From: JAOUJD01 sp963726405
GTDB lineage: Bacteria; Pseudomonadota; Gammaproteobacteria; Burkholderiales; Burkholderiaceae_F
Reading direction: 5' to 3'
Assembly (NCBI GenBank): GCA_963726405.1
Contig: CAVSCF010000005.1
Location: 744,001-808,000 of the forward strand
DNA: 64,000 nucleotides
Under the pieces are notes generated by a model that saw only the letters and a program-made list of their open reading frames with translations, searched no databases and was not told where the DNA came from. The position numbers were made by a program, and so were the translations under genes. Below, piece after piece: positions 7,783 through 15,968 of the stretch. Within the stretch, counting starts at the first letter, position 1, and the number at the start of each line of letters is the position of its first letter.

Positions 7783-8964
7783 TCAAACCGGTCGTTGCTT
7801 CGCCCCTCTTCTAGGTTCATCGGCGGGAGGAACGGCCTTGCGGTTACATCGGGCGCGCCATTCCCTGGGGCTCGTCTTTGACCAGTTGCGGAACGCCCGT
7901 GAAAAGACCGCCGCGTCTGCGAAGTGCAGCGCCGCGGCAATCTCCGAAATTGGAAGTTGTGTGTTCTCCAGAAGTTGCTTCGCCAGCTCGAAGCGCGCTT
8001 GACTGACGAGCTGTTGCAAGCTGGTCCCGTCGGCGGTCAGCCGCTTGCGCAGCGTCCGCTCGTGTATGCCGAACAGTAGCGCCACACTCTCGGCCGACGA
8101 CGTGCCGCTAAGTACCATCTGGTGGAGCGCGCCCCGTACGACGTCGGCGAAGCCCATCGCACTGGTTGCACGGGCCTGCTGGATGGCCAGCATGACCAGT
8201 TCGTGGAGGTTGGAGTCCGCGCCGGGGATGGCACGGTCGAGCCATGATGCTGCGAACACGATGCCGGACACCTCGGTGTCGAATCGAACATTCGGACCAA
8301 GAAGGCGACGATAGGGTCGCGCATCCTTCGGCCGAGCATGGGCGAACTGGACGTGCGCTGGCCTCCAGGAGGGGCCGCAGATCGCCTTCAGCATCCTGTA
8401 CCCGATGGCAATGGCGGCGTCGTAAAGATGCTCGGTGCCGGGCGTGCCATGTCGATATACGGAGTAGCCGAGGAGCACATAGGAAGCGTCCAGGCTGAGC
8501 AGTATCGGTACGGCCCCGCGATCCTGCAGGTAGAAATGCAGAAGAAGGGCCCGCAGCGCGTCGCCAACGGTGGCCGAGTTGCGCATCAGGTATCCGATGG
8601 CGCCGAGGCCATCCAGTTCGAAGCACTCGCCAACGAGGAGGCCGAAGTGGCCGCAGGACGTTGCCGTTGAGCATTCGGCAAACAAGCGTCCAAGCGCCTC
8701 GAAGGCGATCCGGTTCTCGGGATTCCTGAAGGCCCGGAGCGGCACGCCCGCCCGCACGAACGGGAGACTCGGGTCGACCCCGAACTTCCTCAAGACGTCT
8801 GGAATCGCGGCGACAGGACCGATCCTGACTTCGCCGTCGCCGGTAGCGGACAGGCGACTACGCGGGGCCGACTCCGGGACCGCGTCGTCTCGGCCGTGGT
8901 CGCGCGCGTGGCGCTGCCTCTTGGCAAACGACCTGTCGGCGATGGGCTGCGTTGATCTAGCCAT
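7783..8964 (-). CDS. AraC-family transcriptional regulator with N-terminal ligand-binding domain
   Basis: A 393-residue regulator. The N-terminal two thirds resemble the arabinose-binding-like domain of the OruR/ArgR subgroup (VGECFELDGLGAIGYLMRNS), and the C-terminal 100 residues form a double helix-turn-helix (LLFGIHERTLRKRL, then ISEIAAALHFADAAVFSRAF). The start is set at the ATG at 8964 because AGGAG lies nine bases upstream; longer in-frame starts lack a binding site. It is divergent from the DUF1254 gene at 9137 and convergent with the one at 6672, so these exported proteins are its likely targets. The ligand is unknown. Confidence 0.85.
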   Translation of the reverse strand: MARSTQPIADRSFAKRQRHARDHGRDDAVPESAPRSRLSATGDGEVRIGPVAAIPDVLRKFGVDPSLPFVRAGVPLRAFRNPENRIAFEALGRLFAECSTATSCGHFGLLVGECFELDGLGAIGYLMRNSATVGDALRALLLHFYLQDRGAVPILLSLDASYVLLGYSVYRHGTPGTEHLYDAAIAIGYRMLKAICGPSWRPAHVQFAHARPKDARPYRRLLGPNVRFDTEVSGIVFAASWLDRAIPGADSNLHELVMLAIQQARATSAMGFADVVRGALHQMVLSGTSSAESVALLFGIHERTLRKRLTADGTSLQQLVSQARFELAKQLLENTQLPISEIAAALHFADAAVFSRAFRNWSKTSPREWRARCNRKAVPPADEPRRGAKQRPV

Positions 8965-9136
8965 CCGGCAACGCTCCTGCTGGGCCAGATCGGAGCTGAT
9001 CATTGTAGGCGGAGGCTCTTCCAATCGGGCCAACTGCAGGGCCGGATTTGCAAAATGCGATTCCTGAAGGTCTGTTAGCGTCCCGGCCCGGCTTTCGCCG
9101 TTACGGTGCGCACTCATAGCGCAAAAGGAGAAGAAC

Positions 9137-10633
9137 ATGACGAGACATGCGCTGCTGGGCGCGATTCTCGCCGTCGCGTTCACCGCGACGGCTTCCGCGC
9201 AGACTTTCAAGATGACGACGCCCTTCGCCCCGGGCGTTGCCGTGCCCGACAAGCTCGAGTCCTCGATCGGCACGTTGAACCTGAACTACGGCTACCCGTC
9301 GGCCGAGACCGTCGAGAAGATCTACGACAACCTCGACCGCTCGCGGGCGCTGCAGGCCTACCTGCTCGCGATCCCCATCGTCAATCAAGCGGGCATGCGC
9401 GACTCGATCCGCAAGTTCGGGCCCGACAACCAGACCGATGTGATCTGGGAAGACCTGGTCGACCCGAGGACCGTCGAGCTGACCGCCAACGACAACACGA
9501 TCTACAACTTCGTCTGGGTCGACACCAGCAAGGGGCCGCTGGTGGCCGAGATCCCGCCCAGGGTGCTCGGGCTGGTCAACGACTTCTGGTACAAGTGGGT
9601 GGCCGACGTCGGCCTCACCGGCGCCGACAAGGGCGCGGGCGGCAAGTACCTGCTGCTGCCGCCCGGATACAAGGGCGACATCCCGTCCGGGTACCACGTC
9701 ATTCGGCCCAGCACCTTCGGCAACTGGCTCGTCTTCCGCGCCTTTCTCGTGGACGGTTCGACCCGGCCCGGCGTGGAGTCGGTCAAGAAGAACCTGCGGA
9801 TCTACCGCCTGGGCGACGCCGCGAACCCGCCGCCAATGAAATTCGTCAACGCGTCGGGCGTTCCGGCGAACTTCGTCGCACCGGGCGACTATTCGTTCTG
9901 GGGCCTGCTGAACCAGGTCATCCAGGAAGAGCCGCCGGAGGGTTCGGACCCCACCACCCTGGGCCTGTTCGCCTCGATCGGCATCGTCAAGGGCCAGCCC
10001 TTCAACCCTGATGAGCGGATGAAGAAGATCCTGACCGACGCGGCGAACATCGGCGCCGTGACCGCGCGCACTATCGCCTTCAAGATCCGCTCGAAGGAGG
10101 CGTACTTCTATCCGGGCAGTGCGTGGCGCCTGCCGTTCTTCGGCGGCTACAGGTTCGAGGTGTCGCCCGGTGTCAGCAACCTGGACGGTGCGGCTTTCTA
10201 CTATTACTTCGCCACCGGCGTCACGCCGGCGATGGAGGAGAAGATGGTGGGCCAGGGATCGCAGTACCCCTGGTCGGTGCAGGATGCGAAGGGCAATCCC
10301 TTCGATGGCGGCAAGACCTACAAGCTGCGCCTGCCGCCCAACATCCCGGTCAAGAATTTCTGGTCGGTGATCGTCTACGACAACCAGACCCGCTCGATGG
10401 TGCAGGCCGACCAGAAGGCCCCGAGCGTCAGCAGCCAGGGCAAGGGGGTCAAGGTCAATGCGGACGGCTCGGTCGATGTCTACTTCGGACCCAAAGCGCC
10501 GAAGGGTATGGAGAACAACTGGGTGCAGACGATTCCAGGCAAGGGCTGGTTCATGATCCTGCGCCTGTACGGTCCGCTGGAGCCGTGGTTCAACAAGACG
10601 TGGCGGCCGGGCGAGATCGAACTGCAGCCGTAA
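9137..10633 (+). CDS. Exported DUF1254/DUF1214 protein (498 aa)
   Basis: The longer paralogue type of the 6672 product. The signal peptide ends at about residue 22 (TATASA before QTF). The DUF1254 region covers about residues 80-190 (NDNTIYNFVWVDTS), and the C-terminal DUF1214 region includes KNFWSVIVYDNQTRS and GSVDVYFGPKAPKG before the end GWFMILRLYGPLEPWFNKTW. AAAAGGAGAAG upstream is a good ribosome binding site. Probably controlled by the divergent AraC gene. It is followed closely by a lipoprotein gene. The biochemical role of the family is not established as far as I know. Confidence 0.85.
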   Translation: MTRHALLGAILAVAFTATASAQTFKMTTPFAPGVAVPDKLESSIGTLNLNYGYPSAETVEKIYDNLDRSRALQAYLLAIPIVNQAGMRDSIRKFGPDNQTDVIWEDLVDPRTVELTANDNTIYNFVWVDTSKGPLVAEIPPRVLGLVNDFWYKWVADVGLTGADKGAGGKYLLLPPGYKGDIPSGYHVIRPSTFGNWLVFRAFLVDGSTRPGVESVKKNLRIYRLGDAANPPPMKFVNASGVPANFVAPGDYSFWGLLNQVIQEEPPEGSDPTTLGLFASIGIVKGQPFNPDERMKKILTDAANIGAVTARTIAFKIRSKEAYFYPGSAWRLPFFGGYRFEVSPGVSNLDGAAFYYYFATGVTPAMEEKMVGQGSQYPWSVQDAKGNPFDGGKTYKLRLPPNIPVKNFWSVIVYDNQTRSMVQADQKAPSVSSQGKGVKVNADGSVDVYFGPKAPKGMENNWVQTIPGKGWFMILRLYGPLEPWFNKTWRPGEIELQP

Positions 10634-10662
10634 CCTGGCAGCGCTTAACTGAGGAGTCCTAA

Positions 10663-10992
10663 ATGAGAAGTACAACCCTAGCCGTCATCGCTCTTGGGTG
10701 CGTCGCAATCACGGGCTGCCAGTCCACGCAGGACTGGATGAAGTCGATGGAGCCGAAGGCCATCCAGGCGGCCGAGAAGCGCGGCCGATTCGAACTCAAC
10801 TGCCCCGCCGCAACGGCCCAGGTTCTCAATGAGCAGGACGTGCAGCCGGAGATTCGCGCCGTTCGTTTCCAGGCACCGGATCGGGCCGTCTACACCATCG
10901 GCGTGAGCGGCTGCAACAAGCGCGCAACGTACGTCGTGGTGTGCCCGGACGACGGCAGCGGCAACTGCTTTGCTGCTGACGGCCAGCGCTAA
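10663..10992 (+). CDS. Small lipoprotein, unknown function
   Basis: A 109-residue protein with a lipoprotein signal peptide: hydrophobic core LAVIALGCVA then lipobox ITGC with Cys19. The mature part has further cysteines (NCPAA, SGCNKR, VVCPDD, GNCF) that could form disulfides in the periplasm. GAGGAG-type binding site upstream (GAGGAGTCCTAA). I do not recognise a named family. It lies 29 bases after the DUF1254 gene, so it is probably in the same transcript, which appears to end at the hairpin just downstream. Confidence 0.75.
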   Translation: MRSTTLAVIALGCVAITGCQSTQDWMKSMEPKAIQAAEKRGRFELNCPAATAQVLNEQDVQPEIRAVRFQAPDRAVYTIGVSGCNKRATYVVVCPDDGSGNCFAADGQR

Positions 10993-11019
10993 GCCGACGT
11001 GCATTCCTTCCTGTTCGAA

Positions 11020-11041
11020 GGACGGGCCTGCGGGCCCGTCC
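11020..11041 (+). terminator. Perfect 9-bp hairpin after the lipoprotein gene
   Basis: GGACGGGCC (11020-11028) pairs with GGCCCGTCC (11033-11041) over the tetraloop TGCG. It is followed by CGATTTCG, a short T-run. It lies 27 bases past the lipoprotein stop and 23 bases before the next start, so it could terminate or attenuate read-through. Confidence 0.55.
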
Positions 11042-11064
11042 CGATTTCGCTCGGAGAAGGATCG

Positions 11065-11880
11065 ATGAAAGCCATGCGTGACCTGGCGACCATTTCGGCA
11101 TTGCTTGGCTGCCTTGCGTTGGCAACTCCGGAGGCCCGCGCGGCGCTCTCGGCCGAGGAACTGGCCAAGCTGGCGCAGAACCCGGTCGGCAACCTGATCA
11201 GCGTGCCGTTCCAGAACAACACCAACTTCGACCTGGGTCCACAGCAGGGCACGCAGAACATCCTGAACATCCAGCCTGTGATTCCGGTGTCGATCGACAA
11301 GGATTGGAACGTCATCACGCGCACGATCCTGCCGGTGGTCTCGATGCCGGCGCTGGCCCCTGGCAGCAGCCGCGAGAACGGCCTCGGGGACACGGTGTTC
11401 ACCGCGTTCCTGTCGCCTGCGAACCCCGGCCACTGGATCTGGGGTGCCGGACCGGTGCTGCAGCTGCCCACGCACACGAACGGTCTCGGCAACAAGAACT
11501 GGGGCATGGGCGCGTCGTTCGTGGTTCTGCACATGGAACACGGCGAGCCATGGGTGTTCGGCGCACTGGTGAACAACGTGTGGTCGCTGACGAGCGACAA
11601 GTCCGGCGGCAAGTACAGCAACGGGATCCTCCAGCCGTTCCTGAACTACAACTTCGCGGGTGGCCTGTACCTGACGAGCGCGCCCATCGTCACCGTCAAC
11701 TGGGAGGCGGACAGCGGGCAGCAGTGGACCGTGCCGCTCGGCGGTGGGGTGGGGAAGATTTTCCACCTCGGCAAGCTGCCGGTGAACACGCAACTGTCGG
11801 CCTACTACAACGTGGTGCATCCGGACTTCGGTCCGCGCTGGCAGTTGCGCGCGCAAGTGCAGTTCATGTTTCCAAAGTGA
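11065..11880 (+). CDS. Putative outer-membrane beta-barrel / transporter-like protein
   Basis: A 271-residue exported protein. The signal peptide ends at about residue 26 (PEARA), followed by LSAEELAKLAQNPVGNLISV. The rest alternates polar and hydrophobic residues and aromatic-rich strands (NNTNFDLGPQQGTQNILNIQ, FLNYNFAGGLYLTSAPIVTV) and ends in MFPK with a C-terminal aromatic, as in outer-membrane barrels. It resembles the 'neuromedin U'/phenol-degradation-barrel type annotated in many proteobacteria; substrate unknown. ATG 11065 is chosen over 10999 because GGAGAAGG precedes it and the signal peptide begins there. A fragment of a paralogue is at 14110-14208. Confidence 0.7.
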   Translation: MKAMRDLATISALLGCLALATPEARAALSAEELAKLAQNPVGNLISVPFQNNTNFDLGPQQGTQNILNIQPVIPVSIDKDWNVITRTILPVVSMPALAPGSSRENGLGDTVFTAFLSPANPGHWIWGAGPVLQLPTHTNGLGNKNWGMGASFVVLHMEHGEPWVFGALVNNVWSLTSDKSGGKYSNGILQPFLNYNFAGGLYLTSAPIVTVNWEADSGQQWTVPLGGGVGKIFHLGKLPVNTQLSAYYNVVHPDFGPRWQLRAQVQFMFPK

Positions 11881-11910
11881 CGAGGGCAGCCGCACCTTCC
11901 AGGACTTCCG

Positions 11911-12221
11911 ATGAAGACAGCCATTCGCGCCGCGGCGCTCCTCCTCGGCGTTGCCGGATTACTGCAAGTGCCCGGCGTGGCGGCGGAAACTGGTCGAGCG
12001 CGGCGAACGCGTCGTCGTGGGGCGACCGGGAGGCGCAGGCACGTAGTGCCGGCGAAGACCGCTCCAGCGGCTTCTCGGGTGGCGGCTTCGGTGGTGGGGA
12101 TCGGTCCGGCGGCGGCGGTTCTGGCGGCGGGGATCGCTTCGGCGGGGGCGGCGGCTTCGGAGGCGGTGGGAGCTTCGGCGGTCGCTTCGGCGGTGGTGGC
12201 GGCGGAAGGTTCCGGCGCTAG
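11911..12221 (+). pseudogene. Glycine-rich exported protein, frameshifted
   Basis: The first about 26 codons from the ATG at 11911 give a clear signal peptide (MKTAIRAAALLLGVAGLLQV). After about 11985 this frame turns into an implausible Arg/Ala run, while another forward frame reads NWSSAANASSWGDRE and then a glycine-rich tail of repeated GGGGFGGG-type units ending FGGGGGGRFRR with a stop at 12221. The simplest reading is one gene with a one-base indel near 11985. Glycine-rich tails of this kind occur in small envelope proteins; function unknown. Confidence 0.6.
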
Positions 12222-12262
12222 CGCGCCATGACAAGGACATCGTCCAAAGGAAAGGGGTAACC

Positions 12263-12703
12263 ATGAACATTCGCAAGTACGCATCGGTCGTTCTCGTCAC
12301 GCTGGGGCTGGCGAGTTGCGCGGCTCCGGGCCCGCAGCCTGGCGAGATCGAAATCCGCCGTGGGGTGATCGAACAGATCACGGCGGTGCAGATCGGGACC
12401 AACCATCACCAGGGCGTTGGCGCTGTCGTCGGCGGCCTCGCCGGTCTAGGCGTCGGCAGCCTGATCGGCGGCGGCACGGGGCGCGACGTCGCGATGGTGG
12501 TCGGAGCCGTCGGCGGCGCGCTCGCGGGCAACGAAGTCCAGAAGAAACACGACCAGCCGGTCCCGGGGCAGCAGATCATCGTCCGCACGGCGAACGGCGT
12601 ACTGGTGGCCGTGACCCAGCCCATCGGACCGAACCTGCGCGTCGGCCAGCGCGTCTTCATCGAGGGCAATGGAGACGGCGCGCGCGTGGTGCCCCAGCAG
12701 TGA
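12263..12703 (+). CDS. Glycine-zipper lipoprotein (copy 1)
   Basis: A 146-residue lipoprotein: lipobox LASC with Cys19, then a GEIEIRRGVIEQITAVQI segment, a glycine-zipper region with alternating small residues (GAVVGGLAGLGVGSLIGGGT and VVGAVGGALAGNE) at about residues 52-95, and a C-terminal beta-rich part ending ARVVPQQ. This is the SlyB/Pcp-type 2TM glycine-zipper family of outer-membrane lipoproteins tied to envelope integrity. The next gene encodes a close paralogue with a different export signal. GAAAGGGG gives a reasonable binding site. Confidence 0.85.
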   Translation: MNIRKYASVVLVTLGLASCAAPGPQPGEIEIRRGVIEQITAVQIGTNHHQGVGAVVGGLAGLGVGSLIGGGTGRDVAMVVGAVGGALAGNEVQKKHDQPVPGQQIIVRTANGVLVAVTQPIGPNLRVGQRVFIEGNGDGARVVPQQ

Positions 12704-12778
12704 GCTTCGGGCCGTGAGGCGGATTCGTCGTAGGCGTCTCCAGGGATTGGTAGATCAACTCAACCGGGAAGGTGAAGC

Positions 12779-13216
12779 ATGAGAAAGCTGGTTCGATGGC
12801 TCTTCGCGGCGCTGCTGCTTGGTGGCTTCAGCCTGCCGCTGCTTGCGCAGACGCCGGGCGAACTCGAGATTCGGCAGGGCGTGATCGAGCAGATCACGGC
12901 GACGCAGATCCAGAGCAACCATCACCGCGGCGTCGGTGCGGTCGTCGGCGGCCTGGGCGGACTCGGGATCGGCAGCCTGATCGGCGGTGGCACGGGTCGC
13001 GACGTGGCCATGGTCGTCGGCACGATTGGCGGCGCGCTGTTGGGCAACGAAACGCAGAAGAGGTACGACCAGCCGCAGAGCGCGCAGCAGGTGATCGTGC
13101 GCGTCAGGAGCGGCGTGCTGGTCGCGGTTACCCAGCCCGTCGATGCGCGGCTGAGGGTCGGTCAGAGGGTCTACATCGAGGGCAGTGGAGAAGGTGCTCG
13201 AGTGGTCCCGCAGTGA
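12779..13216 (+). CDS. Glycine-zipper exported protein (copy 2, non-lipidated paralogue)
   Basis: A 145-residue protein that aligns end to end with the 12263 product (GELEIRQGVIEQITATQIQS, GAVVGGLGGLGIGSLIGGGT, and a VYIEGSGEGARVVPQ end). Instead of a lipobox cysteine it has an ordinary Sec signal peptide ending PLLAQ at about residue 23. The tandem pair is therefore a duplication in which one copy has, or never gained, lipidation. Binding site GGGAAGGTGAAGC upstream. Likely an envelope structural protein. Confidence 0.85.
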   Translation: MRKLVRWLFAALLLGGFSLPLLAQTPGELEIRQGVIEQITATQIQSNHHRGVGAVVGGLGGLGIGSLIGGGTGRDVAMVVGTIGGALLGNETQKRYDQPQSAQQVIVRVRSGVLVAVTQPVDARLRVGQRVYIEGSGEGARVVPQ

Positions 13217-13249
13217 ACTTCAATGTTGACTATCCAGGAGAGAGATCAG

Positions 13250-13852
13250 ATGAAACGCATTCGCACAATCGTCGCCGCCATGATCGGACTTTCGGCCATC
13301 GTTGCCGCCCCCGCCTCCGCGCAGCAACCGAGCGCCGCTGCCGGCACTGTCGTCGAGAAGGCGCCGGGGATGGCCGCGGGTGCGCACGTGGCGACCGTAT
13401 CGGCGAAGGTCGTCGCCATCGACAAGGACAAGCGCCTCGTGACGCTGCAGGGGCCGCTCGGCAATCAGTTCCGCGTCGTGGCGGGCAAGGAGGTCCGCAA
13501 CTTCGACCAGATCAAGGTGGGCGATGAACTGGTCGTGACGCATGTCGAGGCGTTGACGCTCGAATTGAAGAAGGGCGGCGATGGCATCCGCGAGCGCGTG
13601 GAAAGCCAGGGCGCCGCGCGCACGCCGGCCGGCGCCAAGCCGGGCATGGCCGAGGTCAACCGGGTAAGCGTCGTCGCGAACGTGGTCGCGGTGAACACGC
13701 GCACGCAGACAGTCACGCTGCGCGGTGTCGAGCACACAGTGGACCTTCGCGTGCCGGACAAGAATCAGTTCAAGGCGATCAAGGTCGGCGACCAGGTCCA
13801 GGCGGTATATACGGAGGCAGTGGCCGTGTCGATGGAGCGGGCGGCAAAGTAG
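13250..13852 (+). CDS. Exported protein with two internal repeats
   Basis: 200 residues with a signal peptide ending PASAQ. The mature part has two similar blocks: KVVAIDKDKRLVTLQGPLG followed by VRNFDQIKVGDELVV, and NVVAVNTRTQTVTLRGVEH followed by FKAIKVGDQVQAVY. The beta-rich 'VT(L)xG' and 'KVGD' pattern suggests two small OB- or SH3-like beta domains. I do not recognise a named family. ATG 13250 follows AGGAGAGA; an in-frame start at 13223 lacks both a binding site and a signal peptide. Part of the envelope-protein run. Confidence 0.75.
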   Translation: MKRIRTIVAAMIGLSAIVAAPASAQQPSAAAGTVVEKAPGMAAGAHVATVSAKVVAIDKDKRLVTLQGPLGNQFRVVAGKEVRNFDQIKVGDELVVTHVEALTLELKKGGDGIRERVESQGAARTPAGAKPGMAEVNRVSVVANVVAVNTRTQTVTLRGVEHTVDLRVPDKNQFKAIKVGDQVQAVYTEAVAVSMERAAK

Positions 13853-14254
13853 TGAAGGGGGACGGAGCCTCGATTTCGACCGCTCCTTCGGGGTCGCACA
13901 GGCATTCGAATTCCGCTTCGGCTTCGATATGCGCGCGGGGCGAAGTCACCCGTTCCGTTGCGCTGGCCCGCGACCAACGCGTCCCGCCGCCGCATCGTCT
14001 GGAGGATGTTCGCCCGACTGCCTTCGAAACTGTTCAATGGGAGGAAAGGTTGTGACACGGATCGCACGACAATGAATCGCTGCAGCCGGGGCTGCGGCAG
14101 CGGCAACGATTGACCTTGACTGCTCCCGCGCATGCGCAATTGAGCGCCGAGGAACTGGCGAAGCTGGCGCGGCGGAAAGAATGGCAAGCACCGGAGACAC
14201 ACACGTAAGAAGTCCCGGCGAGAAGCTTGTATACGAACTCACATAGAGGCCCAA
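13853..14254. other. Intergenic stretch with a decayed gene end
   Basis: About 400 bases without an intact gene. The right part carries the remnant described next; the left part (13853-14105) shows nothing I can name. No transfer RNA or clear terminator is visible. Confidence 0.5.
14110..14208 (+). pseudogene. Remnant of a paralogue of the 11065 barrel-like gene
   Basis: The frame reads LTAPAHAQLSAEELAKLARR and stops at TAA 14206-14208. APAHA looks like the end of a signal peptide, and LSAEELAKLA is identical to the mature N-terminus of the 11065 product; the DNA is also similar (GCCGAGGAACTGG in both). After about ten more codons the frame ends, so only the junction of signal peptide and mature protein survives. 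Confidence 0.6.
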
Positions 14255-14785
14255 ATGATCATTCGACGCAATTTCCTCGCCGCTGCGACGCTCGCTTCGA
14301 TGGCTGCGCCGTTCGCTTCCGCGCGGGCGCAGGCTCCAGCGGAGGGCGCAAAGCAACCAGATTTCCTGTTCGTGCAAAGCGCGAAGAGCATGACGTTCGA
14401 CAAGAAGACGAACAAGCTGACGCTGCACGGCGTGAGCCCGGTGACGGTCTTCTTTTCCGACCGGCCCGAACGAATCGCCGGCAACATGAAGACGAGCGCC
14501 TTCGTGCCGTTCTGGAGCACGGGCAAGGACAGCTTCCTGTCGGACCCGCCCAACGCCGACGTGTCGATCATGGAGGGAGATACGCTGCGCCAGACCGTGG
14601 TGGTCCTGCAGTCGCCGGTACTCAAGGGCGATGCGCTGACCTACACCGTAAAAGTGCTGCAGGGAGACCTGCCGTCGAAGGGTAACGATGTGTCCGTCTT
14701 CATCGACGTGATCGGCATGCCGATGACCCCCGTCTCGGTCGCGGGGGTTGCCCGCCGCGGCTATCGCCGCGCGGTCATTCGTTGA
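14255..14785 (+). CDS. Tat-type exported protein, unknown function
   Basis: 176 residues beginning MIIRRNFLAAATLASMA: twin arginine followed by N-F-L and a moderately hydrophobic stretch, which fits a twin-arginine signal peptide, ending near FASARAQ. The mature part (FLFVQSAKSMTFDKKTNKLT, VTVFFSDRPERIAG) is predicted to be beta-rich. A family of similar proteins is annotated as hypothetical; I cannot give a role. Upstream GAGGC is a weak binding site. It closes the run of envelope genes. Confidence 0.7.
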   Translation: MIIRRNFLAAATLASMAAPFASARAQAPAEGAKQPDFLFVQSAKSMTFDKKTNKLTLHGVSPVTVFFSDRPERIAGNMKTSAFVPFWSTGKDSFLSDPPNADVSIMEGDTLRQTVVVLQSPVLKGDALTYTVKVLQGDLPSKGNDVSVFIDVIGMPMTPVSVAGVARRGYRRAVIR

Positions 14786-15540
14786 GCCGGTTTCGCTCGC
14801 TTGCCTTCGCCCTCTGTCGCTTTCGTTGCGGTCTCGCCAGCTTCTAAGTCGTGCAGCGCATGGAGCGTTTTGGGTGAGTTCATCAAGCCTGCGGGCCAGG
14901 TCGCTCCTCTTGACGGGCGTGCTTGTCAGGGGCCGGGCGGTCGCAGGTGCAAGGCGTAGGAAACGCAACCTGAATCGGCAATCGAGGCTTGGCGCATCGA
15001 CTACAACGCGAGCCGACCTCACATGGCTCTCAATGAGGTGCCGCCGGGCGTATTCGCCCGGCGGCACAAAGACTTGGAGTTTCATTCAACCGGCAGAACC
15101 GTCAAAGACTGGCGAAGACCTTGATACGCAGGACGGGAGCACTTCAGGCGGTCGATTGCCTCAGACTTTTAGTGGCCGCTTTCGGGAGGGCGGCCGCGTC
15201 TGCTCTCGGGGACGAACGAGGACAGTAACGGGACGAAAGCGGCCGGCTTCGGTACTTGGTCGTGCGTGCAGAACGTTTCCAAAGACTTTGGCGATTCGGT
15301 AGGGAAATCTCGTTATCTCTTGCGCGAGCGACAATCGGTGTGTGGCGCTATATCGCGCAAGTACTTGATGCATTAAGTGTGGTCGCATCGCGAACTGTGG
15401 CGACCTACATGCGACTAGTGCGCCAAATAATTTGCTCTGTCATACGGGTTCTCTGCCCTCAACAGCAGAGACACTTAAGCTGGGCTCATCACCTTCGCAT
15501 CTAGTACTGTGAACGTCATCATTACGGCGGTTTCCACGCA
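14786..15540. other. Gene-poor stretch with insertion-sequence debris
   Basis: 755 bases with lower GC than the neighbours, especially 15290-15540. It contains the transposase tail at 14960-15124 and no intact gene. The short minus-strand frame at 15161-15388 has no features of a real protein. I could not identify matching terminal inverted repeats. Confidence 0.5.
14960..15124 (+). mobile_element. C-terminal remnant of an IS3-family transposase (OrfB)
   Basis: The frame reads SAIEAWRIDYNASRPHMAL followed by NEVPPGVFARRH and stops at TGA 15122-15124. 'IEAWR.DYN.SRPH.AL' just before a P-x-x-F motif is the hallmark end of the IS3-family DDE transposase, containing the residues after the catalytic glutamate. 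An in-frame stop (TAG 14957) lies just upstream and the DDE core is absent, so this is a dead fragment. Confidence 0.75.
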
Positions 15541-15933
15541 GTGACGCTACCTGCCGAAGACTTCTTTCGGGCGTTAGAACTCGAAAGGACCCAAGCCCTC
15601 GTCAATCGTGACGTCGGGGCGATACGTCGCTTGCATGCGCCGGACTATGAACTCATCAGCGTGCCAGGTCGCGTCATGAGTCTCGAGCGGTACCTGTCTC
15701 TCATGGCAACCGGCGTGTTCTACGCGAAGTGGGAGCACGGTCCCATGAGAGTTCTAGTATCCGAGGACATGGCGGCCGTCAGGTACCAAGCCCAGATCAC
15801 CTTCCCATCTGGCAAGGTCGTCAATTGCTGGCACACGGACATTTACGCACAACAGTCCGGCTCATGGAGAGCCGTCTGGTCTCAAGCAACGCAGTTGCCG
15901 CTGGACTCAGTTCCTCCGCCAGCCACAGGCTGA
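15541..15933 (+). CDS. SnoaL/DUF4440-like protein (NTF2 fold)
   Basis: 130 residues with GTG start. The N-terminal helices (FFRALELERTQALVNRDVGA, then IRRLHAPDYELISVPGRVMS) and strands ending VVNCWHTDIYAQQSGSWRAV fit the NTF2-like DUF4440/SnoaL cone fold, which occurs in enzymes and binding proteins of many kinds. No catalytic residues can be named. It stands alone between insertion-sequence debris and a strong terminator, and its base composition is less GC-rich than the surrounding genes, so it may have been acquired horizontally. Confidence 0.7.
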   Translation: MTLPAEDFFRALELERTQALVNRDVGAIRRLHAPDYELISVPGRVMSLERYLSLMATGVFYAKWEHGPMRVLVSEDMAAVRYQAQITFPSGKVVNCWHTDIYAQQSGSWRAVWSQATQLPLDSVPPPATG

Positions 15934-15968
15934 GATACATCGGGAGGGTCGCCGATGGCTGCGCCCCT

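Noticed and set aside
11304..12221. A 305-codon forward frame spanning the barrel-like gene and the glycine-rich tail
   Set aside because: Its first two thirds are a shadow of the 11065 gene; only the glycine-rich tail is real, and that belongs with the signal peptide at 11911.
15161..15388. Minus-strand 75-codon frame in the transposase-debris region
   Set aside because: No domain, no binding site, atypical composition, no conserved start.
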